Below, in pieces: positions 16,815 through 26,254 of a stretch of 64,000 bases of DNA. The notes under the pieces were generated by a model. It was given only the letters and a program-made list of their open reading frames with translations, did no database searches and was not told the origin of the DNA. Both the position numbers and the translations under genes were made by a program. The stretch lies in NCBI RefSeq assembly GCF_001857945.1, contig NZ_CP017770.1:3286001-3350000 (forward strand), in the 5' to 3' direction. The DNA comes from Paenibacillus crassostreae. Lineage in GTDB: Bacteria; Bacillota; Bacilli; Paenibacillales; Paenibacillaceae. Positions within the stretch are counted from its first letter, which is position 1. Each line of letters starts with the position of its first letter.

Positions 16815-17324
16815 CCGCAAAGCTTACCTGTTCTTCTCATGGATCAGAACCGGGCCGAGTGGGATCAATTGCTAATTCGCCGTAGATTAACGGCTCTCGA
16901 GCGAAGCCAGAAGCTTGGACGACCACTCGGACCTTACTCGATGCAGGCTGCGATTTCGGCTTGTCATGCACAGGCACATACCGCGACAGAGACTGATTGG
17001 ATCCGTATTGCAGCCCTTTATGAAGCACTATCGAGAGTTGCACTTTCGCCAATCATCGAATAAAACAGGGCAGTTGCCGTATCTATGGCGTTTGGTCCGG
17101 CCATTGGGCTTCAGATTATCGACGAGCTCTATGCCGAATCTTCCTTAAAGGGATATCATCTACTACCGAGTGTTCGTGGGGATCTCCTAGTGAAGCTTGG
17201 GAGAGTTGACGAAGCCCGTAAAGAATTTGAATACACTGCATCTATGACAAGGAATGAGCGTGAACGTGAACGTGAACTTCTACTGAACCGGGTAGCTGAA
17301 TGTGATTCTCGCACATCGAAATAA
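16815..17324 (+). pseudogene. C-terminal half of an ECF sigma factor with DUF6596, broken
   Basis: One frame reads LPVLLMDQNRAEWD, LGRPLGPYSMQAAISACHAQ, TDWIRIAALYEALSRV, SPIIE, a TAA stop, then NRAVAVSMAFGP, GYHLLPSVRGDLLVKLGR and DEARKEFE. This is the TPR-like C-terminal region of DUF6596 sigma factors; the stop replaces a codon that is leucine in relatives (TTA to TAA). The entire sigma-2/sigma-4 part is missing upstream of about 16815, where unrelated remnant DNA begins. Composition is more G/C-rich than its surroundings. Non-functional. Confidence 0.75.
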
Positions 17325-17437
17325 TTTTTTTTACCGCATTGTCGATTACAGAGTTGCCCAATCGTCTTTATAGTAAGGGAAGAGTTGTGGCAGCTAATTG
17401 CCCTTAAGTGATCTTCCCCATGAGAAGGGAAACAGTA

Positions 17438-17853
17438 ATGCGATTTATGTTCATTGTCAAGGCGACCGGGTAATCGGAAGCAGGGGTAAATTGTAGCCGC
17501 TCCATCCAAGCTCAACCGGGATAAGGATAACGTATCCAACGGATAGTGGAAAACCGGAATTACTAGTCGGTCCGTTTCCGGTAGATCAAGAGCTTATTGC
17601 GGAGTATACCGTAATCGAGGTCAACTCAGAAGTTGAGGCGCTCAATTGGGCTCTACAGATACCGGTTTGGATTGGTCGAGGCGAGTGTAAAATCGAAGTT
17701 CGGAAGCTGAAATTGGATTGGGGTTTCTTACGAGACTTAGGAACTCTGGTCATGGAAGCCGATTTAGAGGACCAACTCAACATGCTAAAAAAGTTTTTTC
17801 CTTTGTCGATTTCACCAATGTATATTCGTCGTATTTATAGAAGGACAAATTAA
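17438..17853 (+). pseudogene. Degenerate YCII (DGPF-type) domain protein
   Basis: It begins MRFMFIVKATG then hits a stop followed by SEAGVNC; in a second frame it continues GKPELLVGPFPVDQELIAEY, VIEVNSEVEALNWALQIPV and GECKIEVRKL. This is the YCII/DGPF fold that normally accompanies DUF6596 sigma factors, whose wreck lies just upstream. At least one nonsense codon and one frameshift are visible, so the sigma-YCII pair has decayed together. Confidence 0.7.
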
Positions 17854-18064
17854 AATGGAATGGTTGTTGAAAAATGGGAGCACAATTAGGGGGCAATTCT
17901 GCAAAATAAGTGCAGTACCACTTCTGCCTAACGATTTACCATTATCGGGCGCTTTAATGACATAAGGATCACAGAAATGATCGAACTTTATTTCAAAATT
18001 ACAACAAAATGTTTGTTATCGTAAAAAATAATCGTTGCCAAGTAAAATAACTTGTTCTCTGGGC

Positions 18065-18150
18065 AAATATAACTGTTTCCTAACACGAGTCGAAATTGGA
18101 TTATCCATCCAGTTCTCCTCGTGTTCTTTGTTTTAAAAAGCGAGGAAAAA
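18065..18150 (+). repeat. 86-bp hairpin repeat, copy A
   Basis: Contains CTAACACGAG ... CCTCGTGTTCTTTGTTTT, a terminator-like outer stem, with an inner TGGATTATCCATCCA element, then TTAAAAAGCGAGGA. A second direct copy at 19990-20075 matches most positions. The two copies bracket the padR operon. Confidence 0.7.
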
Positions 18151-18216
18151 TCCTGAAAAGAGCCTGAGAAAGGCATGAATAAATGCGGGAGTAAAAGCCC
18201 GATAAAGCAACGATTT

Positions 18217-18300
18217 GAAGAAAGAAAGCAAGAAGAAAAGTGAGAAAAAGGCAGGAGGAAAGGCAGGAAAGGCAAGGAATTGGGTAAAAGGGCGAGGGAA
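18217..18300 (+). other. Polypurine tract
   Basis: 75 of 84 bases are purines on the plus strand, with short internal repetition (GGCAGGAGGAAAGGCAGG). No protein-coding signal. Such tracts can form triplex DNA. Confidence 0.6.
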
Positions 18301-18473
18301 CGATTTGAGAACTACATCCACTCAACCAACGCCCCGAATCCCTTGATATATCAGGACTTTTCTCGATTCATCATTCCGTTTATTTTCCCGAATTCCAGCG
18401 CTCCCAATGTTTTCCCAGCTTTTACATCAAACTTATTTGGAGGGGGAAAAGTGAACTAAATATTATTATTATA

Positions 18474-18503
18474 TTCACAATAGTGTGCGTCATACAGTAT
18501 AAT
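18474..18503 (+). promoter_or_regulatory. Promoter of the padR operon
   Basis: TTCACA (18474-18479), an 18-nt spacer and TATAAT (18498-18503), 20 bp before the padR start. Confidence 0.5.
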
Positions 18504-18522
18504 AAAAATAGGAGTTGATCAA

Positions 18523-18870
18523 ATGACTGATGTGAATGAAACAATTAACGGTTTGTTAAGCGAACTGAGGCGCGGGACAATCGTCATCAGTGTGCTCAGT
18601 CAATTGTCCAAACCACAGTATGGATACTCTCTTGTTCCGGTATTGGCTGAGAAAGGGATACCCGTTGATCCAGGCACCCTGTATCCATTGTTGCGAAGGT
18701 TGGAGAAGCAGGGACTGTTAGAGAGTAAATGGGACACAAATGAAGCACGCCCTCGGAAATACTATTTACTTAGCCCGTTTGGAAGGAAAGTTTATGCGGG
18801 ATTATGTCGGGAATGGCGCAAATTAATTATCAGCATGGAAGACATCATTGATGACAATGAAGGGGGATAA
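18523..18870 (+). CDS. PadR-family transcriptional regulator
   Basis: A 115-residue winged-helix repressor. The PadR core is clear: QLSKPQYGYSLVPVL, VDPGTLYPLLRRLEKQGLLES and EARPRKYYLLSPFGRKVY. The start ATG 18523 follows AGGAG by 10 nt. The stop lies 4 bp before the next gene, a HAAS-domain membrane protein; PadR genes paired with such proteins are common in Bacilli and usually sense membrane or antibiotic stress. Likely autoregulated. Confidence 0.9.
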   Translation: MTDVNETINGLLSELRRGTIVISVLSQLSKPQYGYSLVPVLAEKGIPVDPGTLYPLLRRLEKQGLLESKWDTNEARPRKYYLLSPFGRKVYAGLCREWRKLIISMEDIIDDNEGG

Positions 18871-18874
18871 GAAG

Positions 18875-19891
18875 ATGGAGATCATTGATCGTTATATTTA
18901 TGCGGTAACACAACGTTTGCCTGAACAGCAGAGGGCGGATATTAAGCAAGAACTGCTTGGATTGATCGAAGATATGCTGGAGGAGCGGAGTTTGGCTGGC
19001 CAAGCGACCCAAAAGGATGTGGAAAGTGTATTACTTGAACTTGGTCATCCTAATGCATTAGCTGCGAAATATCGTGGATATGATCAGTACTTGATCGGTC
19101 CAATGTTGTTCTCGCCATATATTACCACGCTCAAAATATCTCTTATCTCAATAGTCATTACTATGACTATTTTGTTTGCGATTGATATGATCATGGAACC
19201 TCTAGAAATTCTTGCACATTTCACAAGTTATCTCGTATCCCTGATGACGATAGTAGTCCAAGGTTTTTTCTGGGTCACAATCATATTCGCATTGATTGAT
19301 AACTATCACCAGAAGAATGCCGCCGTCATAAACAACAACAGTAAAGGGTGGAACCCGTCTGATTTGCCGCAAATCCCCGATATAAAAAAGCAAATCAAAA
19401 TGAGTGAACCGATTACAGGCATCATCTTTACAGTGTTGTTTACAGTGTTATGTGTATACTCCATTGATCTGCTCGGCATATGGAGGTTTAATGACGGAGT
19501 GCGGATAAACATTCCGTTTTTGAATGCAGACGTATTCTACGACTACTTGCCGATGATATGGATAATTGCCGCACTTGGCATCTTAAAAGAAAGCATCAGA
19601 ATCATCATGCGCCAAAGAACAGGTAAAATGCTAGCGTTTCACATCGTAATATCGGTTGCATCTACAATATTAGTATGCGTCATGCTTGCCAATACAGCCA
19701 TTTGGAATCCTAATTTCATCACACAGATGGAGTCAGCAGGACTCTTGTCCGTCGGTGGAGAAGGATATGACGCAGTTGTATCGATATGGAATGGAATATC
19801 TGATGGACTCATTTATATCATTGCATTATTCGCATTAATCGACATCGTATCCGAAACGTATAAATGGTACCGTGCAAAAACTTTCGCATGA
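18875..19891 (+). CDS. HAAS-domain multi-pass membrane protein
   Basis: The first 80 residues (MEIIDRYIYAVTQRLPEQQR ... VLLELGHPNALAAKYRG) are the helical HAAS signalling domain typical of proteins encoded next to PadR regulators. At least six hydrophobic segments follow, such as SLISIVITMTILFAIDMIM and ITGIIFTVLFTVLCVYSIDL. Function unknown; the arrangement suggests a membrane sensor or transporter partner of the upstream PadR. ATG 18875 is chosen because GGGGG lies about 8 nt upstream; an ATG at 18848 inside padR is less likely. Confidence 0.78.
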   Translation: MEIIDRYIYAVTQRLPEQQRADIKQELLGLIEDMLEERSLAGQATQKDVESVLLELGHPNALAAKYRGYDQYLIGPMLFSPYITTLKISLISIVITMTILFAIDMIMEPLEILAHFTSYLVSLMTIVVQGFFWVTIIFALIDNYHQKNAAVINNNSKGWNPSDLPQIPDIKKQIKMSEPITGIIFTVLFTVLCVYSIDLLGIWRFNDGVRINIPFLNADVFYDYLPMIWIIAALGILKESIRIIMRQRTGKMLAFHIVISVASTILVCVMLANTAIWNPNFITQMESAGLLSVGGEGYDAVVSIWNGISDGLIYIIALFALIDIVSETYKWYRAKTFA

Positions 19892-19989
19892 AAAGTTACA
19901 TCATTCAAAAATATTTTTTTGTTATTTAGAGCCAAAAATTTCTTGGAATCAGCCTATGATTACCGATCACGGCATATATATTATTGGCT

Positions 19990-20075
19990 AAAAATAACTG
20001 TTCCCTAACACGAATGAAATTGGATTCCTCATCCATTTCCCATCGTGTTTTTTTGTATTAAAAAGTGAGGATATA
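19990..20075 (+). repeat. 86-bp hairpin repeat, copy B (also terminator)
   Basis: CTAACACGA ... TCGTGTTTTTTTG forms a stem with a strong T-run, 100 bp after the HAAS gene, so this copy probably acts as its terminator. It is a direct repeat of 18065-18150. The remaining 19892-20253 shows no gene. Confidence 0.7.
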
Positions 20076-20253
20076 TTTAACAACTACAGTGGTCTCTTTA
20101 AAAAGCTTTATATTCTAATTTAACTGCATGTCTCCAAAATGGATCACCTTTATGAAGAATAAGAAATGAAGCTTCCGGCCGATTCATGCTATTATATAAA
20201 TTATACAAAGTATGAAAATTATACAAATTGAATAGTGGTTTGGGGGAAAATAA

Positions 20254-22533
20254 TTGAACTTGGGGAGAAGGGAATTCGCGCGAAGTGTGTCATTTCGATG
20301 GATCGTATCGTACGCCGTGATCTTATGCATACCCGTCATTCTTAGTATAATAATATATAGCCAGACTCGGGGGATCGTACAGTTCGAGATAGAACGGGCG
20401 AGCAGCGCGATGCTACATCAAGTGAAATATATTGTGGAAGGTGAGTTGCAACAAATGGAGAGTCTAGCTACGCAGCTATCCATTCATCCAGAAGTTCGTA
20501 GCTTGTTGGCTACGCCAGTTAATGAGAGCGCTTACCAGATTTATAAGATGAAACAAGAGCTGAACAAATTGTTATCCACGAACGATTTTATTAAGGATAT
20601 TTATGTTTATTCAAAACCTCTGCAGTCGGTACTCTCCAGCGAAACGTATGTAAAGGCGCGGCTGTTTTATGAGATGAAGCATCAGACGCAGACGTTCACT
20701 TACGAGGATTGGGTTGAGTTGATAACCCAGGATCAGTCGGGAAGTTATGTGTTGATTCCGGTCGAGAACCAAGGAAAATTCGCATATACACCTACATATA
20801 TTCGGTCGTTGCCAATACAAACGGGGGGCGATACGTCGGGTAAGCTTCTCATACCGCTTAATACCGAGAAAATTATGACCATGCTCGCAAACATCGATTG
20901 GGTGAAGCAAGGGCAAGTGTTCATTATGGATACGAACGGACAAATTTTGATTAGGAACACCGAAGAAGGGACAATCGAGCCTTCTTCGTACAAGGCGTGG
21001 ACGGAACACAGGTCGGGCGCCTTTACTGATTCGTTTCAAGGAATCAAGTCAATGATTACGATCGAGTCATCAGATATAACGGGATGGAAGTACATTAGCG
21101 TATTTCCAACCAACGTCTTCTGGGAGCGTGCCGAGGCCATTCGGACGATGAACATACTCGGGCTATTACTTTGCTTTGCGATTGGCGGCGCGGTAATTTA
21201 TTATTTCGCTCGTAAAAACTATGATCCGGTACGACAATTGGTGAACGTCTTTTCCCGAAGTTCGTTGCGAGAGAATAGACCGGACTTGGACGAATATACG
21301 TTCATTCGGAGAAGTGTGCTTGAGACAATTCGAGAGCGGGATGACATAAACAATAAACACGTACAACAGCTTCTGGTATTACAGAATTACTATCTAGGAA
21401 GGCTACTGAAAGGTCAGACAGATCGGAACGTCCCATTGAAGGAATTGGCGAAAGTGCACAATTTACCTTGGACAACCGATCATTTCGCAGTACTGTTGTT
21501 CTATATTGATAGCAACGAGGGGGATATAAATGATCTAGCCTTGTCGCAGTTTATAGTGTCCAATATCGTCAAAGATACTGTAGGCAGGCACTTAACGATA
21601 CATTTCGCAGACGTAGACGGTATGCTTGCGGCGGTTATAAATATCGATCCCGATCGCACGGAGCAATGGAAGGAAGATATAGAGGATGATTTAGCGCAAG
21701 CTTATGAATTCATCTCGTTTCGATACAAGCTTAGGTTCACGTCGGTGGGGAGTGAGCTACAAATCGGGTTGAATGGTGTACATCAGGCTTTCCTTCAAGC
21801 CTTAGAAGCCCAAGAATACCGTATGGTGCTAGGGGAAGGGATGTTGATCTGGTACGGGGATATAAAACCGAGCGAGAGCAGTTATTTCTTTACTGTGAAC
21901 GATCAGATGATTCTGATCAATTACTTGAAAGCTGACGAGTTCGAGAAAGCGAAGCATATGATCGACAACGTCATACAACACGCATTCCAGAAGGAAATGT
22001 CTCATGAAATCGCGAAGTGCGTCCTCCTTGACGTAGCGACGACACTGATCAAGACGATTCCTGACCAAGATCAAGCTGGCATCGCGTGGGATGAATGGCG
22101 CCCGCTCAAGCGACTGTTGTCATGCTCGACGAAGATGGAATTCCGTCAAGAGCTTCTTGATATATTTGATCGGGTATGCCATGTGATCCGTAGCAAGCAG
22201 AACGGACAGACGAGTGCCGGAATCGGTGAGAAAGTAACCAAGTTCGTGGAAGAAAATTTCAGCGACAAAAACCTAAGCGTATCGCTGATCGGAGATCAAT
22301 TCCGACTGACGCCACAGTATGTATCCCGATTGTTCCGCGAACAGATGGGGCAGGTGGGCTTGCATGACTTTATTAGTCAAACCCGCGTAGAAGCTGCCAA
22401 AGTACTCTTACTAGAAGGGGCTAGCATCGATGATACCGCTGCTCGGGTTGGATTCGCAAGCAGTCATGCGTTTATTCGTGTATTCAAGAAATACGAAGGC
22501 ATCACGCCCGGAAAGTACAAGATGATCCAATAA
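20254..22533 (+). CDS. Membrane-bound AraC-family regulator of carbohydrate genes
   Basis: A 759-residue one-component regulator common in Paenibacillus. Two transmembrane helices (about residues 12-36 and 293-317) enclose an extracytoplasmic cache-like sensor. The cytoplasmic middle is a linker, and the C-terminal 100 residues are an AraC DNA-binding domain (VSLIGDQFRLTPQYVSRLFR and the second helix AARVGFASSHAFIRVFKKYE, then GITPGKYK). TTG 20254 follows GGGGG by 7 nt. It starts a cluster of lipoproteins and permeases and presumably activates them on sensing an extracellular sugar. Its DNA is more G/C-rich than that of neighbouring regions. Confidence 0.88.
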   Translation: MNLGRREFARSVSFRWIVSYAVILCIPVILSIIIYSQTRGIVQFEIERASSAMLHQVKYIVEGELQQMESLATQLSIHPEVRSLLATPVNESAYQIYKMKQELNKLLSTNDFIKDIYVYSKPLQSVLSSETYVKARLFYEMKHQTQTFTYEDWVELITQDQSGSYVLIPVENQGKFAYTPTYIRSLPIQTGGDTSGKLLIPLNTEKIMTMLANIDWVKQGQVFIMDTNGQILIRNTEEGTIEPSSYKAWTEHRSGAFTDSFQGIKSMITIESSDITGWKYISVFPTNVFWERAEAIRTMNILGLLLCFAIGGAVIYYFARKNYDPVRQLVNVFSRSSLRENRPDLDEYTFIRRSVLETIRERDDINNKHVQQLLVLQNYYLGRLLKGQTDRNVPLKELAKVHNLPWTTDHFAVLLFYIDSNEGDINDLALSQFIVSNIVKDTVGRHLTIHFADVDGMLAAVINIDPDRTEQWKEDIEDDLAQAYEFISFRYKLRFTSVGSELQIGLNGVHQAFLQALEAQEYRMVLGEGMLIWYGDIKPSESSYFFTVNDQMILINYLKADEFEKAKHMIDNVIQHAFQKEMSHEIAKCVLLDVATTLIKTIPDQDQAGIAWDEWRPLKRLLSCSTKMEFRQELLDIFDRVCHVIRSKQNGQTSAGIGEKVTKFVEENFSDKNLSVSLIGDQFRLTPQYVSRLFREQMGQVGLHDFISQTRVEAAKVLLLEGASIDDTAARVGFASSHAFIRVFKKYEGITPGKYKMIQ

Positions 22534-22565
22534 AAAGTGCAACAAATAAAGGAGGCAACTTTACC

Positions 22566-24191
22566 ATGGAAGCGCGAAATTTCGGTTTGCTGAGGATGAG
22601 TTGGATCGCGATCGTCGGATTAACCATATTCACGGCTGGATGCTTCGGAGGGAATAGCATGGAAGAGAGCTCATCGACAAAGATACACACAGAGTCTACA
22701 ATTTCGGGAAGCAATGATCCCGCAACGACCAGAGAACCGTTCGAATATCCTATGCAAGGACTTCCGGAACTGACGTTAATGACAGAATTCCCCGACATGG
22801 GGATGCCGAATGAGGGTCCTATCGATGAGGAATACGAGAAAAGAACTGGCATCGCGATTAGACATCTCGGTGGTGTCCCTATGCAGGATAATAAATTCAA
22901 TTATCTCCTTGCCTCTGGAAACTTACCGGATATCTTTATGAATAACTGGCTTCAATTTCCGGGAGGACCCGAGAAGGCGATCCAGCAGGGGGATATTATG
23001 CCTCTGAACGAAGTCATCGATAGGTATGCGCCGAATTTCAAGCGTGTACTCGAAGATAACCCCGAGATCGATAAAATGGTGAAGACGGATAGCGGCATTT
23101 ATTACGCGTTCCCATTCATTCGCTCGGAAGAGGGCAAGGTGTACGGTGGACCGATCATTCGCAAGGATTGGCTTGACGAGTTGAAACTCCCTATCCCTAC
23201 GACGATCAATGAGTGGTACAAGACCTTGAAGGCATTTAAGGACAAGAAGGGGGCAACGGCACCGTTGACGTTCCGAACCCTATTCTTGGGTGAACGAACG
23301 GCAGGTTTCGCTGGAGCGTTTGGTGTCATGGGGAATTTCTACGTTGAAGACGGAAAGGTAATTTACGGTTATCTGGAACCGGAGTATCGTGACTATTTGG
23401 AGACGATGAGCAAGTGGTATCGAGAAGGGTTGATCGATAAAGATTTTGCTGTTCTGGATTTGGAATCCGTGGACAAGAAGATGTCTTCTGGATTAAGTGG
23501 TGCAACAATCGGCTGGTTTTCTTACATTGAAAAATATAACCTCGCGGCGCTGGACAATGACTCTACAGCTAGATATACGGCAGCACCTTATCCGACGTTG
23601 AGAGAAGGGGAGATTCCTAAATTTGGACAGCTTGATAACGCATATGCAGGTACCAGTTCGGCTGCGATCAATGCCACGACGAAGAATCTGGAAGCGGCAG
23701 TTCGGTGGTTGGATTACGGGTATTCGGAAGAAGGGAGTCTGCTCAACACGTTCGGCATTGAAGATGTAACGTATACAATGAAGAATGGCCATCCGGTGTA
23801 TACAGATTTGGTCGTAGAGAATTCAGACGGAATATCAAGTGACCAAGTGATGCTTCAATACGCGCACCAAACGAACTTCCCGATGATCCAACGCTATTCA
23901 CAATTGGAGTGGAGGTTCGAAGAAACGAATCAAGCTATAGAAGTTTGGAGAAACACGAAACACGAAGACTACTTGCTGCCGCCAATTACGCCAACGTCAG
24001 AAGAAGCCAGTGAGCTATCCACTTTGATGGACGGGATCGACGAATACGTAAAAGATTCGGAGCTCCGAATTATCCTGGGTGTGGATTCCATCGACGCTTA
24101 CGACGATATGGTGAACCAACTGAAGTTGTTGGGGATTGAACGGATATTGGAAATTAAACAAGCGGCATATCAACGATATGTAAATAGATGA
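22566..24191 (+). CDS. Sugar ABC importer solute-binding lipoprotein
   Basis: A 541-residue extracellular family-1-like solute-binding protein with an N-terminal signal and lipobox TAGC, Cys26 being the lipidated residue. Segments such as GNLPDIFMNNWLQFPG, LNEVIDRYAPNFKRVLEDNP, YYAFPFIRSEEGKVYGGP and IIRKDWLDELKLPIPTTINE are typical of Lpl/YtcQ-type proteins that bind oligosaccharides. AAGGAGG lies 9 nt before ATG 22566. It sits 32 bp after the regulator. A terminator separates it from the permeases, and a second binding protein follows them, so the locus encodes two receptors for one channel. Confidence 0.9.
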   Translation: MEARNFGLLRMSWIAIVGLTIFTAGCFGGNSMEESSSTKIHTESTISGSNDPATTREPFEYPMQGLPELTLMTEFPDMGMPNEGPIDEEYEKRTGIAIRHLGGVPMQDNKFNYLLASGNLPDIFMNNWLQFPGGPEKAIQQGDIMPLNEVIDRYAPNFKRVLEDNPEIDKMVKTDSGIYYAFPFIRSEEGKVYGGPIIRKDWLDELKLPIPTTINEWYKTLKAFKDKKGATAPLTFRTLFLGERTAGFAGAFGVMGNFYVEDGKVIYGYLEPEYRDYLETMSKWYREGLIDKDFAVLDLESVDKKMSSGLSGATIGWFSYIEKYNLAALDNDSTARYTAAPYPTLREGEIPKFGQLDNAYAGTSSAAINATTKNLEAAVRWLDYGYSEEGSLLNTFGIEDVTYTMKNGHPVYTDLVVENSDGISSDQVMLQYAHQTNFPMIQRYSQLEWRFEETNQAIEVWRNTKHEDYLLPPITPTSEEASELSTLMDGIDEYVKDSELRIILGVDSIDAYDDMVNQLKLLGIERILEIKQAAYQRYVNR

Positions 24192-24220
24192 CCTCTAAGC
24201 ACTTGGAGGTCGTCTTTTTT
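24187..24220 (+). terminator. Terminator or attenuating hairpin after first binding protein
   Basis: GATGACCTC (24187-24195) pairs with GAGGTCGTC (24206-24214, one G-U pair) and is followed by six T. Partial read-through would set receptor/permease stoichiometry. Confidence 0.75.
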
Positions 24221-24247
24221 GTATTCCATAACGCCTGATTCAGGAAA

Positions 24248-24460
24248 ATGTCACTTCGTTTCAAGATATCACTCGTAGTTTTCTCGATATCGTACATCAT
24301 ATTCGTTTTTGAACATTGATGGCCAAGGATGTTTTTCGATACATTGTTGGAGCAACATGATTACTTGGCAGAGATCGAAGACGCAACTAATGAAAGCGAT
24401 TACAATTTTCGTAAGGAAGTGATGATGGAATGGCAGCTCATACGCAAGATAAGGCTGTAA
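24248..24460 (+). pseudogene. Possible interrupted small gene
   Basis: An ATG at 24248 opens 23 codons starting MSLRFKISLVVFSISYIIFV (a membrane-like segment), then TGA, and the same frame continues for 46 codons (MFFDTLLEQHDYLAEIEDAT and onwards) to a stop at 24460 that overlaps the permease start. It could be a small gene broken by one nonsense codon, or chance. No family recognised. Confidence 0.2.
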
Positions 24461-25365
24461 ATACAAGTTCGCTTTGGAAACATGTAAAAAAGGAATGGAA
24501 GCTTTATTCGTTTCTAGTCATACCGGTAATCTACTTCATCATCTTTAAGTATGCGCCGATGCTCGGTAGCATTATCGCTTTCCGGAAGTATAGAGGCGGA
24601 CCGAATATTTTCGGTTCGGAATGGGTCGGGTTCACGTATTTTGAGATGTTTATGAAGGATCCGACTTTCTGGAGAGCCTTCTTCAACGATCTTAGCTTAA
24701 GTGTCAGTTACCTTCTGGTTAAATTCCCCATTACCTTGCTGTTCGCGTTATTGCTTAATGAATTGCGGAGAGTCAAGTTGAAGAAATTTGTCCAAACGGT
24801 ATCGTACCTTCCCCATTTCATCTCAATGGTCATCGTGGCGGGGATGGTTAAGGAGATGGTTTCCTTATCGGGACCGATTAACTATGTATTGTCTTCACTC
24901 GGTTTCGAGAAGATTTCATTTATCTCATTGCCGGAATGGTTTCCAACGATTTATGTCACGTCCGGCATTTGGCAAAGTCTCGGATGGGGAACGATTCTTT
25001 ATTTGGCGGCGATGACGGGCATTAATACGGCGCTCTATGAAGCAGCTAAGATTGATGGTGCAAACCGATTACGATTGGCGATGCATGTTACGATTCCCGG
25101 AATTCTGCCGACGATCATGGTTCTCTTGATCTTGGATATCGGTAGCATCTTGGGTTCGAATTTCGAGAAAATCTTGCTTCTGTACAATCCTCTGACTTAT
25201 GAAACAGCTGACGTCATCTCTACATACGTCTACCGAATGGGGATTACTGGCGGTAACTTCAGTTATGCGACGGCAGTAGGGCTGTTCGAAGGTGTAATCG
25301 GATTGATATTAGTGACGATCGCTAACCAAGTATCGAAGAAGACTACGAAATCAAGCTTGTGGTAG
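24430..25365 (+). CDS. Sugar ABC transporter permease (LplB/YteP type)
   Basis: An integral-membrane subunit of 311 residues with six predicted transmembrane helices. The family signature IIFKYAPMLGSIIAFRKY lies in the first helix region, and the ATPase-contacting EAA loop reads EAAKIDGANRLRLAMHVTIP. ATG 24430 follows AGGAAG. It pairs with the downstream permease 16 bp away. No ATP-binding subunit is encoded; such importers share an MsmX-type ATPase made elsewhere in the genome. Confidence 0.92.
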   Translation: MAAHTQDKAVNTSSLWKHVKKEWKLYSFLVIPVIYFIIFKYAPMLGSIIAFRKYRGGPNIFGSEWVGFTYFEMFMKDPTFWRAFFNDLSLSVSYLLVKFPITLLFALLLNELRRVKLKKFVQTVSYLPHFISMVIVAGMVKEMVSLSGPINYVLSSLGFEKISFISLPEWFPTIYVTSGIWQSLGWGTILYLAAMTGINTALYEAAKIDGANRLRLAMHVTIPGILPTIMVLLILDIGSILGSNFEKILLLYNPLTYETADVISTYVYRMGITGGNFSYATAVGLFEGVIGLILVTIANQVSKKTTKSSLW

Positions 25366-25381
25366 AAAGGAGTCGATCTAA

Positions 25382-26254
25382 GTGAAACGAACGCCAGTGT
25401 TTAACACTTTCAATATTATAAACGGATTATTCATGATACTGATTGTCTTCTTTACCTTATATCCGTTCGTCTATCTTGTGGCGCAGTCCTTCAGCTCTGA
25501 AGCCGCCATTTATGCCGGCAAGGTGACGTTCTTTCCAGTCGAATTTACGACCAAGACGTACGAAGTCATATTGAGCAAGCCTGATTTCTTCCTATACTAC
25601 TGGAATACGATTGTTTATTCAGTGGTAGGTACGTTTATCGCGGTAGCCGCGACGGCAGTCATGTCCTATCCGCTATCAAAAGATAGACTGCGGCTTAATA
25701 AATTCTTCATCCCGTTCGTACTGTTTACGATGTATTTCGGCGGTGGTCTCATTCCGAACTATATCCTGGTTGCGAAAGCATTAGGCATGAGAGATACGAT
25801 CTGGGCTATTGTCATCCCGGGGGCGATCAGCGCCTTTAATGTCATTCTGATGAAGACGTTCTTCGCCGGCATACCTCACGAATTGGAAGAAGCGGGACGA
25901 GTCGATGGTCTAGGTGTATTCGGAATTTTTACAAGAATTATACTTCCTTTATCGAAGCCGATATTGGTAACGATTATGTTGTTCGTTATGGTGGGCATGT
26001 GGAATAACTGGTTTGGACCTTCACTCTATTTGCAATCGAAGGATAAATGGCCGGTTGCCTTGTATTTGAAACAAATTATCGACAACGCGGTCAGTCCAAC
26101 CGAAATCGGAGCCTCGTCTGATCAGACGAGTCAAATTGCGGCAAGCGTCAAATCGACGGCTATGGTTCTCACCTCGTTGCCAATTATTTGCATCTATCCT
26201 TTCGTGCAGAAGTATTTCGTGCAGGGGATGATGATCGGAGCTGTCAAGGGTTAA
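25382..26254 (+). CDS. Sugar ABC transporter permease (LplC/YtcP type)
   Basis: The second permease, 290 residues. It has the LplC-type start VFNTFNIINGLFMILIVFFT, the SFSSEAAIYAGKVTFFP loop and the EAA loop HELEEAGRVDGLGVFGIFTR, with the typical MYFGGGLIPNYILV and GAVKG ends. GTG 25382 follows AGGAG at about 8 nt. It forms the channel with the upstream permease and is followed by a second binding protein. Confidence 0.92.
   Translation: MKRTPVFNTFNIINGLFMILIVFFTLYPFVYLVAQSFSSEAAIYAGKVTFFPVEFTTKTYEVILSKPDFFLYYWNTIVYSVVGTFIAVAATAVMSYPLSKDRLRLNKFFIPFVLFTMYFGGGLIPNYILVAKALGMRDTIWAIVIPGAISAFNVILMKTFFAGIPHELEEAGRVDGLGVFGIFTRIILPLSKPILVTIMLFVMVGMWNNWFGPSLYLQSKDKWPVALYLKQIIDNAVSPTEIGASSDQTSQIAASVKSTAMVLTSLPIICIYPFVQKYFVQGMMIGAVKG

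Larger units (their letters stand above)
17854..18473. other. Gene-free stretch with a repeat and a purine-rich tract
   Basis: No gene is supported in these 620 bp. They contain a hairpin repeat (18065-18150) and a polypurine tract (18217-18300). Long minus-strand open frames here exist only because the purine bias removes stop codons. Confidence 0.5.

Noticed and set aside
18101..18325. Three overlapping minus-strand open frames of 62-95 codons.
   Set aside because: They arise because the plus strand is almost free of pyrimidines, so no stop codons can form on the minus strand; low complexity and no ribosome binding sites.
20611..21039. 142-codon minus-strand frame within the AraC-type regulator.
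   Set aside because: Arginine- and leucine-rich antisense shadow of a clearly coding region.
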